NCBI GenBank assembly: GCA_027596035.1
Contig: JADGJA010000483.1
Coordinates: forward strand, 1 to 17,137
Length of the DNA: 17,137 nucleotides
Source of the DNA: Thoreauomyces humboldtii
Taxonomy: Eukaryota > Chytridiomycota > Chytridiomycetes > Spizellomycetales > Powellomycetaceae
Direction of reading: 5' to 3'
Below the pieces are notes generated by a model. That model was not told the origin of the DNA, made no database searches, and was given only the letters and a program-made list of their open reading frames with translations. The stretch's first letter is position 1, and each line of letters starts with the position of its first letter. The position numbers and the translations under genes were made by a program. Shown in pieces: positions 1 through 9,900 of the stretch.

Positions 1-721
1 GGGGGGAAGAGCGCCTGTCATTGAATCTCTCTACCATTTTGAAGAAAGTATGTTGCCTGCATCAACCGGACAAACCGGACCTGACCGGCAAAGCATGACA
101 AAGACTGGGCTGGAGCGAAAGACCCTGAGATGAATAGTAATCTCTTATTTAAGCAGAAATCATCGCCGAACGTGGAAGATAACCTTCAGATGAAGGCGAT
201 CCGACCACCTTCGGCTTGTTATGCGCAACGTATCTAACCTCTATGCGCAACGAGCTTAATTCCTACTTGGCAGCACTTCCCGAAGCGCGATGGGCTCGAC
301 ACAGGAAGGCCTTGCCATTCGAGTCAGTCTTCTTGAGCGACTCGTATGACCCGTGGCCTTTGCACGTGGAATGAAAGGGCCCTCGTCTCAGGTCTCGTTG
401 GTCGTCAGCTCAAATCTGCGATGGGGAGAGGAAGCCGGGAGAACGTAGCTCGAAGCCACTTTAAAAGAACGAATGTGTGGGTATCGACGCGCGATGAGCG
501 GGTTGACCTCGATGAGTACCGCACCGAGTACCGGGAGGGTACTTGTCCGATCAGGCAGACATCGTGACCAACCGACCCCATGTAATTCTCCTAGGCCCTT
601 CCCCAAACCCCATTGCACCGCACAAGCATCCGTAGTCTACTCTCAAAGGGACAATGGCAATGGGAGAGAGAAAAAGCAACATGGATATATTTAAATAAAA
701 AAGCAGAAAAAAGGGCGCGCC
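1..721. other. Gene-free left flank
   Basis: I see no supportable gene here. The open frames (for example 346-567 plus and 388-618 minus) overlap on opposite strands, lack recognisable domains and have no coding-like codon pattern. The stretch holds small direct repeats (TATGCGCAACG at 220-230 and 242-252; ACCGGAC-like copies near 65-90). An A/T-rich segment at 680-715 lies just past the stop of the minus-strand gene that ends at 722 and probably contains its 3' untranslated region and polyadenylation signals. Confidence 0.6.
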
Positions 722-1465
722 TCACTTCCTGGGCTTCCTGCTAAACAGAAAAAAAGGGAAACGTAGGAAATGCTCAGCTTTTGGCATTGACCTCGCAGAA
801 CCCACCAACAACGCACTCACTGGGCAGGAGGAGGCGCCACGTCCTCGTCATCGTCGCTGTCGTCCTGCTCTCTCGCCTACATGGCAGATTGTCAACGCAT
901 GAGTATGAGAATGTCGATCTTGGGAATGTCGAGCGTGGGAAACAACAGCACAAGCACTCACCCGCTTCTTCTTGGGGACGGTGACGGTGCCCCGGACGAT
1001 ACGAGCGGCTCCCGGGCAGACGGGGTTCTCCTCCTCATCGGAGGAGGACACAGTTGCAGCAGCAGCGGCGGCGGCGGGGAGCTTGTGGCCCTCCTGTCCT
1101 GGGATCACATGACCTGCTGCCCGGTTTCCCAAACCTTCCGACATTCGGTATTATCCTTTGAAAACAGGAACTCGGCATTAGTCTTTCGTATATTCGGTAC
1201 CTTCGGCATAGCTAGCATCAGCTGTTTGAACATGATCGTCTCCGGAGCGGTGGATGCCGTGGTGGTCCATCTCGGAGGAAGCCTTGGCGGCCTTGTGGAG
1301 GTCGCCGGTCTTGAGGGCACCATCGGCCTTCATCTAGTGTCCGAGGTCGGTTCCGGGGAGCATGTGTCCGATTCCACGCTCGGCGTGACCAATGATCTTG
1401 TCGGTGATGGAGGGCTTGTTGACGTTGTCGATGTTGGAGGACATGTTTGAGGGGCCGGCGGACAT
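722..1465 (-). CDS. Small spliced gene of unknown function, interrupted by an in-frame TAG
   Basis: I do not recognise this protein. Proposed exons (transcript order) are 1465-1201, 1113-962, 876-821 and 737-722, totalling 163 codons including the stop. The start at 1465 has an ACCATG context. Introns 2 (877-961) and 3 (738-820) have strong GTGAGT donors and clear acceptors. Intron 1 (1114-1200) has a weaker GTACCG donor but a CTAAT-like branch site, and it restores the frame exactly. The N-terminal part (TDKIIGHAERGIGH, then a Gly/Lys/Asp-rich stretch) faintly recalls small CsbD-like fungal stress proteins, but too weakly to name. The C-terminal part has a poly-Ala run, an acidic SSSDEEE patch, a PKKKRAREQ basic motif resembling a nuclear localisation signal, then DDSDDDED. 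No signal peptide is visible, unlike its neighbours. Codon 44 (1334-1336) is TAG, and good coding sequence resumes in the same frame beyond it, so this is either a recent pseudogene, two short coding units, or a gene with an extra unrecognised intron. Confidence 0.5.
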
Positions 1466-1466
1466 G

Positions 1467-1536
<70 letters not shown>

Positions 1537-1572
1537 GAGAAAGAGAGATAGGGATAGAGAGAGAGAGAGAGG
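1467..1572. repeat. Compound (GT)n/(GA)n microsatellite in the 5' leader of the minus-strand gene
   Basis: A short GT run (about 1467-1478) passes directly into nearly unbroken GA repeats to about 1572, with single interruptions (GAGC, AAAG, ATAGGGATAG). On the minus strand it reads as a CT tract followed by CA repeats that end one base before the ATG at 1465. It therefore forms the immediate 5' leader or core promoter of that gene. Pyrimidine tracts are common near fungal transcription starts. GA-rich echoes recur at 2066-2112 and inside the first chitinase intron (7085-7130). Confidence 0.9.
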
Positions 1573-2444
1573 GAGCGAAAGAGAATGTAGGGCAAATGGT
1601 GAAGAGAAGCGAAAGGGGGGTGATGCCCCTCCTCGCTCTTTTATGCACAGCCGGAGAACTGTGCGGGAATCTTCCCATCATTTCCATCTCATCACTGTTC
1701 ATTGTATTGTATGATCCCATCCCGCAAGCGCGTGGGAGCAGCTCATCAAATCGACATGAGGAACTCAACCCAGGGATGTGGAGGAGAACGAGACGCGGTC
1801 GCCACGGCGAGATTTGGATCCTTTTTCATTTTTCTCTCGATTGCTTCAACCGGCGTTTGGGTAAACGGTTCCTCGGTGTTCTGGTTTCCTTGACATGATG
1901 GCCGTGGGAAAATTCCCAGGATTTCTTCACTGTCATTACCTGTAAACTCTCACGTCGGCTCCAGACCTCAGAGCAGCTGTGCGAGCTTAGCCCCTGTCGA
2001 AGAGCGACTTGAGTCGAGTGGCGAGAACGCATATGGGCGGATGCACCAGAATCCGAAGGAGCATCGAGCGAGAGAGCGAGAGAAAGAGGGGGACTGAGAG
2101 AGAGAGAGGACTGTTATTGTCTGCGCGATCCAAGTGTGCAAATTTGTAACCTTCCTGGGGACGAGCGACACACGGAGTTCCAGAGACTGTCAACCTTAAG
2201 AATCTCTGTCATCTCTAACCGATCTCTGGTGTTCGACTTAAGCTTAACCCTGCTCCTCCTTCAGCTGGGAGCGGTTTTACTCCTTGCCTATGTCCTTCCA
2301 CTCGACCAGTCTAACGAATTGATCTCTCCACTCGGTTTATCTCTACTGTATATTTGAATGGTAACGATAGCTGTCTAAAAGAAGTCTGAAAGCTTCAAGG
2401 TCTCTGACTAGATTTCTCTCCGCTCGCAGTGAGTCCACGCCTTG
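1573..2444. other. Intergenic region between two minus-strand genes
   Basis: This stretch separates the start of the small gene (1465) from the stop of the hevein/ricin-B gene (2445). I see no coding sequence with domain or codon support. It contains a GA-rich patch at 2066-2112 and AT-richer sequence at 2190-2400. It should hold the 3' end of the large gene and the upstream promoter of the small one. Confidence 0.6.
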
Positions 2445-5400
2445 TCAGTGACGGGTGACGTGCGTGGCGACCGTCTTGAGCGTGGCGCTCGCACGATCCG
2501 ACGCCTGGGCCGCCACCGTCTCACGAGGGAGCGTCCCATTGTTCGCATTCCCATTGGCAGGAGGAGTTCCAGGGTTCTTCCTCGCAGCCGCCGCGACCGC
2601 CTCGTGCGGGATCGCAGCGACGTCCGGACGGGCGGGAGGCAACCTCGCAGAGACCGCCGCCGACGCCGTCGAGTTCGACGCGGGACCGAACACCCACTGG
2701 GCTCCCGCCGAGGCCTTTGCGACGGCGGCGACGTAGACCATGAGGGCGTGTCCGTCCACGTTGCTGTCACCGAAGTCGAACAGCACCAAGGGAGCCCCGC
2801 GGAGCGTCACGACCGTACCGTTCACGCTCCACACGTTGCCTTGGTCCGTGGCCGTGCAAGGACGCAGGAGCACGGGTTGCTGCGCCGTGAGGGCGTTCAC
2901 GCCGAGACACTGCGTCGTGTTCTGGCCAGAGTGGATGAGACCGGACGTGGCGTCGTAGAACCATTCCTGGCCGACCTTCCCTCCCACGCAGGTGGAGATG
3001 TCCACCGTCGTCGAGGACCCTGCTGCGGGCACGTCGATGCACTTCTGGTTGCCCGGGTTCACGATCGAGACGTACCCGCTGCCGACGGGGGTGGACGTGT
3101 TGGTGGAAGGCATGGTCGAGTTGGGCGAGGCAGCTAGGAACACGGGTTGGAAGGTCCATGTGGGAGCCGTGGTGCACGCGGTCAGGTAGAGCTGTCCATC
3201 GGCTCCGAACTGGAGACATGTGCGAGTGGCGAAGTTCTGGACGGCGCCGGTGGTCATGATGTGCCATTGTTGGGTCAGGAGTCCTTTCCCGCATCCTGCA
3301 TTGGCGACGGGGGCGTTGGCGGCCGGAGATGCTGTCAGACAGCCGATGATGGGGAACGCTACGGATAGGATGTATGTGGAAGGCGTGCCGGCGACATCTG
3401 AGAAGACCAAAAAAAGATGGAATCAGTATCTCCGTCTTCTCCTGGACCATCATGCGTCAATTCAGCGCAGAGATCGTCACGTACAGGAAGCCCATTGCCA
3501 CTGCTTGGCGAGGTTGTTACGAATGTCAGTTCCATCGCCCGCATGTACGTTGCTGGGGAAGATGGTGTTTGGAATCACGGCCTGGCCTGGTTGAGAACCA
3601 GCGTTCGAGACCAGAACGAAAGAGCTCGAAGTGTAGGGCGGAACGTTGCCGTTGACGGTGGTGACGTTCGAGGTAGGAAGGGTGACGGTGACGTTTCCGA
3701 GACCGAGAGGACCCCACACGATTGGGTTGGGAGTGAACGGAGGAACGAAGATGGCGGGTGGCGTGGCGAGGACACACTGCGAAGCGTCCTCGTTCAGGTA
3801 GCTCCAATATCCGTAGCTTCGGCACGGAATGGTCTTGGTGCCGGTGAAGCCTACGGGATACAAGGGTTGCCAGGTAAGATGCGTGAAGAAAGCGGAAAAC
3901 TGTGCAGTAGTGAGTGCTTTACCCGGGCCACAGGGAGATACGCCATTCGTTCCGGCTGCGGTCTGCGGAAGCTGGTAGGTCGTGCTGTTGACTGCGGGAC
4001 ACGCCTGGGGGACCGGAAATCCGCAGACACCGAAGGTATTCTGGCATCCTGATCCACACGTGGCTGCGTCAGTTCCGCACTGTCCGCTCGCCGAGCAGCA
4101 AGTGAACGCTTCACACGAAGTGGCATTTTGAGAAGTAGCACCGCAAACTGTACAAAGGTAGGAATTGACCGTCAGCGACCGAAGGAATTTTCGAAAGCTC
4201 TCAGCGATCTACCAGCTGAAGAGTCGAAACCTGCGCCGCAAGGACCATAGTCAGGCAGGCAGAGAGTAGCATCCAGGAAACAGTTGTCGATGGAGCATTG
4301 GCCATGGACATCGCAACATTGGCCGGCGGGACACGTCGCGTTTGCTTGGGACATGGAACCGCAGACTGAAGGAAACGAGACAAGAGATGTCAACGGGGAA
4401 CCCGCTGGCGCGATGTCTTTCGGTAGCAGATCCTTACCAGCCTTCGGATCGACAAACCGATTGCAAGTGCCGTAGCCCGGCTGACATCCTTGGGTCATGA
4501 AGGGGGCCGTGACCGGGGCGGTCAGGTTGGCACCCGCACACGAAGCCGCGTCGGTACCGCAAGTACCGGCAGCGCTGCAGCAGGAGCCGGATGCACAGGC
4601 GGAGAGGTGGGCAGAAAAGTCTCCACAGGTAGCTTGCGGGTTGACCGGTCGCGTGCACTGTCCGAAACCGATGAGGCATCCACTGCCGGGAACGTTCACG
4701 AGCGGCGGACCGCAGTGGGTGGCCGTGTTGCCGCATTGACCGTACTGGTTGCAGCACTGGGCGCCGGGACAGGTGTAATTTCCCAGGCTTTGAGGACCGC
4801 ATTGAGCATCGTACCTGGAGAAAGAAGAGATTCAAGGTGCGGTGAGGAAGGCTGTTTCCGATCGTTGTCTGCTCGGATGGAGAGAAAGGGAACTTACTGC
4901 GAGATGATGGACTGCCACGGGTTCCCGACTGTAACGGCACCAGTGTCGCGACGCGATCTTTCGGAAGGAAAGCCAGAAAAAGGTTAGGCAAAACGAGTCT
5001 CGAAAGCTCGCCAAACTCGCACGGACTCACGGTGTAGTCGAGGCCTCGGATGCCGAAGCGATGGCCGCGCTGTTGCAGTTGGCTTTCTGCAGGTTGGAAA
5101 CGTCCTGGTAGTTCTGGTAGTAGTCGACCTGGGAGGTTGAACCGAGCTCGTAGAAGTACTGCAGCAGGCAAGGGGAGCAGTAGGTGGAAGGGTCCACCAT
5201 GCCGGCGAGGATGTTGTCCGCGAGATCGGTCCTGGAGAAGACGGTGCCGGGGTTGATGGCCTGGAAGTAATCCATGCACGATCCCACGTTGTCGGTCAAA
5301 CACGGGATGCGAGCGCTCGCCTGGATGTTGGCGATGTGGTCGGCCACGGAGAGACCGCCAAACACCTGGCCGGCGGGACATGCCGAAGCGACGTTCGCCA

Positions 5401-5785
5401 CGTACTGACGCAGGGAAGTCTGACAGGCCTGGTTCGGGTCGCAGAACTGAGGGTAGTCGACGCCGTTCAGATCCGGGAAATCGGGAACGATCCCAAAGGC
5501 CTCGATGAAGTCAGAGGGCACGTCCCAGGAGTTTGTGGCCTCGTTGAAAAAGTCGATCCCGGCGTCGTTCATGTCGTAGTCCCATCCTCTGTGTGAGACG
5601 AGGGTGGCCATGGAGGAGATGTCTGCCGGACAGGCCACGTCTGCCTTGAGTGCCGACAGGCAGGCAGCGGTGGCACCCGAGTTGATTGCCTGGGTGAAGA
5701 CTGTCCAGGCGTGGCTCTGAGGGGCCGATGCCAGAGCAGCGAGCACAAGCAGAGGAACGCCTTGCATCGTCATGGAGGATAGCAT
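2445..5785 (-). CDS. Secreted multi-CBM18 (hevein-type) protein with C-terminal ricin-B lectin domain
   Basis: Predicted to bind chitin and other glycans at the cell surface or outside the cell. Exons (transcript order) are 5785-5031, 4957-4898, 4814-4438, 4365-4213, 4147-3485 and 3397-2445, giving about 986 residues in one frame. The start at 5785 (alternatives 5773, 5767) gives a signal peptide with core VPLLVLAALASA, cleaved near SHA-W27. Residues 27-250 are a Cys-rich domain (ACLSALKADVAC, YCSPCLLQYF) like N-terminal regions of fungal LysM/CBM18 proteins. Four hevein modules with CC pairs start near C277, C335, C399 and C450. The third has an extra CSIDNC arrangement. Residues 500-680 are unrecognised. 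Residues 684-905 carry ricin-B QxW-type motifs (QQW, QEW, NVW, AQW). The tail to 986 is Ala-rich. No catalytic domain is visible. Many N-glycosylation sequons occur. It is divergent to the chitinase gene. Introns 1-2 are phase 2 and introns 3-5 phase 1. Intron 3 (4366-4437) is 72 nt and stop-free, so it could be retained. Confidence 0.85.
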
Positions 5786-6921
5786 CCCGCGAGTTTGCGT
5801 GGAGATGGTGGAGACAAGGAGGGTGGTCGTTACTCTCTTGAAGGACGACGACCGAGAGCCAGGTTCCCTCGTAGTTGAAGGTTGGAATGCGACGGGAGGT
5901 ATGGAGGAGGAGGAGGAGGAGGGGGGTAAGTGGAGTTCCGCTTCGGCCTGTGAGCGTCGCAACGGGGGGGAGATCCCGAATGTGTATATGTGATCTGCTC
6001 TGCACGGCGCGCAAAAGAGGACGGCGGGTCAGTTCACACAACAGCGAGAAAGCAGCTTCTTCATCCCACGCACACACGCACGACGCTCGCTCTCTTTGGA
6101 CTGAAGCCCACCGAACCTTCGCTCTCTCTTGTTTTTTTTCTTTTTTGTTTCTTTCTCTCCTGTTTTTTCTACTTTCTTGTTCTGGGAACACCGGACGTGC
6201 ACAAAGAGTGTCTCCCCCTCGTGGCGGGCAGATCTTTTTCCAGCAGCATTTCGTGGGAAGAGCTCTTCCGATGCAAGAAGATGGAGCGGGGGCTGAAGCC
6301 CGATGATCTGCAACCCCCACTTTGTGTGCACACGGAATTAGAATTTTTAGGGTGTGGATCTTTGACGGGGAACATTCCCAATAAAAAACAGAGGAGAGGT
6401 TGCTCAGCCAGTGCGGGTACCCTCCAGGGTCGCACCGAACTGCTGCAGCCACGTACAGTTTACGGTGCAGTACAGTACAGCGCACATGCACGCACATGGG
6501 ACGTGGACGACGTCCTCGTCGTGGGGAGAAGACGGATGCATCCTCAGCCATAGCATGTGCTACGATGCTTGATCGCCTACCCAGCTGCGTACTGTACTAC
6601 GGCAGCGGTCTCCATCGGCGGGGTGACGCTTTTTGCTCAGCCTTCCCCCGTACTGTACGCTGATGAAAGAACTCCCCCGCCTTTCCTTCTTTTTCTCGGC
6701 CCTTGTTTTTTTTTTGTTCTTGTTCTGGGTTTTTGGGAAGGACGTCCCGTCCCAAGGCCCCAGGTGTCTGTCTGTCTGTAAATGCGCCGAGAGGCCCCCT
6801 TCGGTCCTCCTCCCTTCCGCCATCACCCCTCTCGTCTTGACCTTGTCTCCTTCTGCGCTCGTCCGGTTTCATCGAGAGTGCCTTACCCTTGGCTCCATCT
6901 CTTTTGGCAAGTCACAAGACG
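5786..6921. promoter_or_regulatory. Divergent promoter region between hevein/ricin-B gene and chitinase
   Basis: The start codons at 5785 (minus) and 6922 (plus) lie head to head with no supported gene between them, so both promoters must be here. A TATA-like ATATACACAT (minus strand, near 5980-5990) is upstream of the minus gene. T-rich pyrimidine tracts occur at 6119-6180 and 6683-6732, both followed by CTTGTTCTGGG. The second is about 190-240 bp before the chitinase start. GTACTGTAC or GTACAGTAC motifs cluster at 6453-6480, 6589-6597 and 6650-6658. Whether the two genes are co-regulated cannot be read from sequence. Confidence 0.6.
6453..6658. promoter_or_regulatory. Cluster of GTACTGTAC-type motifs upstream of the chitinase
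   Basis: The 9-mer GTACTGTAC occurs at 6589-6597 and 6650-6658, about 264-333 bp upstream of the chitinase ATG. The other orientation, CAGTACAGTACAG, is at 6468-6480, with a GTACAG at 6453-6458. Related copies lie upstream of the LysM gene. I know of no named regulator for this motif; a binding-site role is inferred from recurrence only. Confidence 0.35.
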
Positions 6922-9900
6922 ATGCGCGGATTCCTCGTCGGTCCCGTTCTTTCGCTGCTGCTGCTGCTAGCGACGGGCGAGGGCACCAGCGCAGCGTCCT
7001 CCCCGGCATGCAAGACGTACACGATCCAGCCTGGAGACTCGTGCACGTCCATCGCGGGAAAGTTCAGGTAAACACCAAGGACATTGGAAGGAAGAGAGGG
7101 AGGAAGGGTCCCAGAGAGAGAAAGAGAGGAACATCGCCGCCACCTTCCTCTCGGTGGTGTCTTGTTCATAGGAGAGACGGCAGGAGTTTACTCTGCTTCA
7201 CACGCCTCGTTCTCACGCCCGCCCGTCTCTCTCCTCAACAGCATCACCATTCCCACCCTCAATGGCTACTGCAACTGCTGCAATGACCTGGAGGCAGGGA
7301 ACTCGATCTGCGTGTCTCCAGGAACACTCCAGGCTCCACCAACCACCAACGCCGACGGGTCGTGCGTCGAGGTCCAGGTCCAATCGGGACAGAACTGCTA
7401 CTCCATCGCCATGTCCCATCCACCCTTGACCCAGGCCCTCATCCAGTCCATCAACCCAGACATCAACTGCAACCTCCTCAGTCCTGGCGCGTGGCTCTGC
7501 GTCACCCAAGGAACCAAACCGGACAGGCGACCGAAACCCGACGCCAAGGGCTTCTGCGCCCCGTACACCGTCGTCAAGGACGATTCCTGCAGTTCGCTGG
7601 CCGCTGCCAACGGCATCAGCAACGACGACATCGACCACTTCAACCAGCAGACTTTCGCGTGGAACGGCTGCCAGAACCTGCAGATCGGTGCCCACATCTG
7701 CCTCAGCACCGGAACTCCTCCCGCTCCGACCATCATCCCGGGCCTGCAGTGCGGCGCGCAATCGCAGAACGGATCCACCTGTCCTCTGAACGTGTGCTGC
7801 GACAAGTGGGGATGGTGCGGACAGACAGAGGTAAGTGACTCGTCACCATCCCGATCCTTCGAAGGTCAAGAACTCACATGACTCGTCTCCCGATCTTTCA
7901 AGGAATTCTGCAAGGTGGTCCCTGGCCCGCCCGGCAACGGATGTCAGTCCAACTGTGGCATGACGGCGCCCCCGTCGTCCGTCGTCTGCACCGATACCAT
8001 GAAGTACACGGTCGGCTACTGGTCGAGCTGGGCCACCACCCGACCCTGCCAACCTTACTTTCCCGAGGACATCGATCCGCGCCAATGGACGCACTTGCAC
8101 TACGCTTTCGGCGTGGTCGACGCCACCGGGCAGGTCAACGTCGACGACACGGGCGGCAACTACACAATGTTAGACCGGCTGGTGGCCCTGAAGAACACCG
8201 CGCCGTCGCTCAAGGTCGTGCTGTCGGTGGGCGGATGGTCCTTCCAGAACGTGGGACCAACGCAGGATCGGTTCAAGAACATGGTCGCCACGCAGGCTTC
8301 GCGAGCTACCTTCATCAAGTCGTGTTTGAGCCTCTTCACGGCGCACAAGGTGGATGGTCTTGACATCGGTAAGACATATCTGCCTGTCGCCGGCCCCGTC
8401 ACGCTCCTTTCCTTCGAGGGACTCACCGTCGCCTCCTTCGTCGTCTAGATTGGGAATACCCTGCCACTCCGGAACGATCTGGCATCTTTTCGGACACCGA
8501 CAATTATCTTGCCTTCGTCAAGGAAGCTCGAGCTGCCTTTGGAACGCAGTACACATTGTCCGTTGCCGCTCCCTCCGGCTACTGGTACCTTCGGGGTTAC
8601 AAGATTGCTGAAATGTCACCCTTCTTGGACTACATCGTCTTCATGCTCTACGACTTGCACGGTTTGTTCATCTCGGGGCCTTTTTCTTGCAGTGCTTCCA
8701 TCAGCGAAGCTTATTCTCCTTTTCTCGTTATCAGGCAACTGGGACGCCAGCATCCCCAGTCTTGGGCCCTACCTCAATGCTCACAACAACATGACCGAGA
8801 TCACCACGTCAATCACAATGATGCAGAAAGCGGGTGTCCCATCCAACAAGATTCTCATGGGGCTTGGGTTTTACGGGCGCACGTTCCTCATGTCCGATCC
8901 AACGTGTACGGCCGCCGGAACGTGCACATTCCAAAACCCCGGAGGAATTGATCCCACCATCGACGACTACGTCAACACTGCGCTGGCCGGGCCTTGCACG
9001 GGCGCTGGAGGCATCCTCGCTTACTACGAGCTGCAGGCGGCTGCGAACCATTCCAAAGTCATGGAATGGGTCGATAAGGACGCCATGGCCAACATCCTCG
9101 TGTACAACACCGACAACTGGGGAGCTTACGAGACGGGCGAGACTCTTTTGATGAAGGTCGCTGCTGCCAAGGAGATGTGTCTCGGCGGCGTCGTCGTCTG
9201 GGCTGTCGACCTCGACGACAACGAGAACAGTCTTGCCAATGCTTTGTCGGGCACTGGGCTCGGTCAATCTCAGATCGTCGATATGTCCGGAATGAACAGC
9301 TTCGTCCAAGGCCTGTCGAGCCTCCAGATTCTGCCGAATACCTTCTTCGATGACCTCATGACGGCCATCGGTCCCATCATCACGACGCAGGACTACAGCA
9401 TGATCAACTCCCAGAAGCTCATCATGAACGGCTGCGTCGCCATGTTGAACCAGCTCCTTACCTTGATGCAAGACAGGTTCGACAACAATGTGATCGCAGC
9501 CAACACGAAGCCTTACATCACGCAGATGGAAAATGTCCTGTTCAGCAAGGGCCTGCAGTACTTTACCTGCACCGGTCCCAAAGGAAAGATCAGCTGTCCC
9601 ACCGCGATGCCCGGCTCTACAGACAGCGACGTTGGCGGCAACGTGGCTTGGACTTGCACGGACCAGGCGTCGTTCTCCAAGTTGCTCCAACCTTTCGGAA
9701 TTGGTAAAGTAGTGAGGCTCTTTTGTCTTGACTTCCCGTTCCTTTCTAACTCGAGCTTTCGCGCAGATCCCCAGAACCTGGCATTCGCCGATTATTCGTA
9801 CAACCTCGACAATTGCTCCGGCGGGCTGCGACGTCGTTTCGCAGGTGGTGGCCAGATTTGCATTCCGATCCGGCGGAAGTGGACGAAGTTTCCTACGATT

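Noticed and set aside
1392..1898. Plus-strand frame with an Arg-Glu repeat protein
   Set aside because: The repeat is the translated GA microsatellite, and the frame runs against the spliced minus-strand gene.
2442..3137. Plus-strand Arg-rich frame of 231 codons
   Set aside because: It is a shadow of the ricin-B exon on the other strand; the Arg richness comes from GC-rich codons.
4366..4437. Reading hevein exons 3 and 4 as one continuous exon
   Set aside because: The frame is open, but GTAAGG donor and TTTCCTTCAG acceptor are strong and the insert has no hevein-like sequence, so an intron is preferred; retention is kept as a finding.
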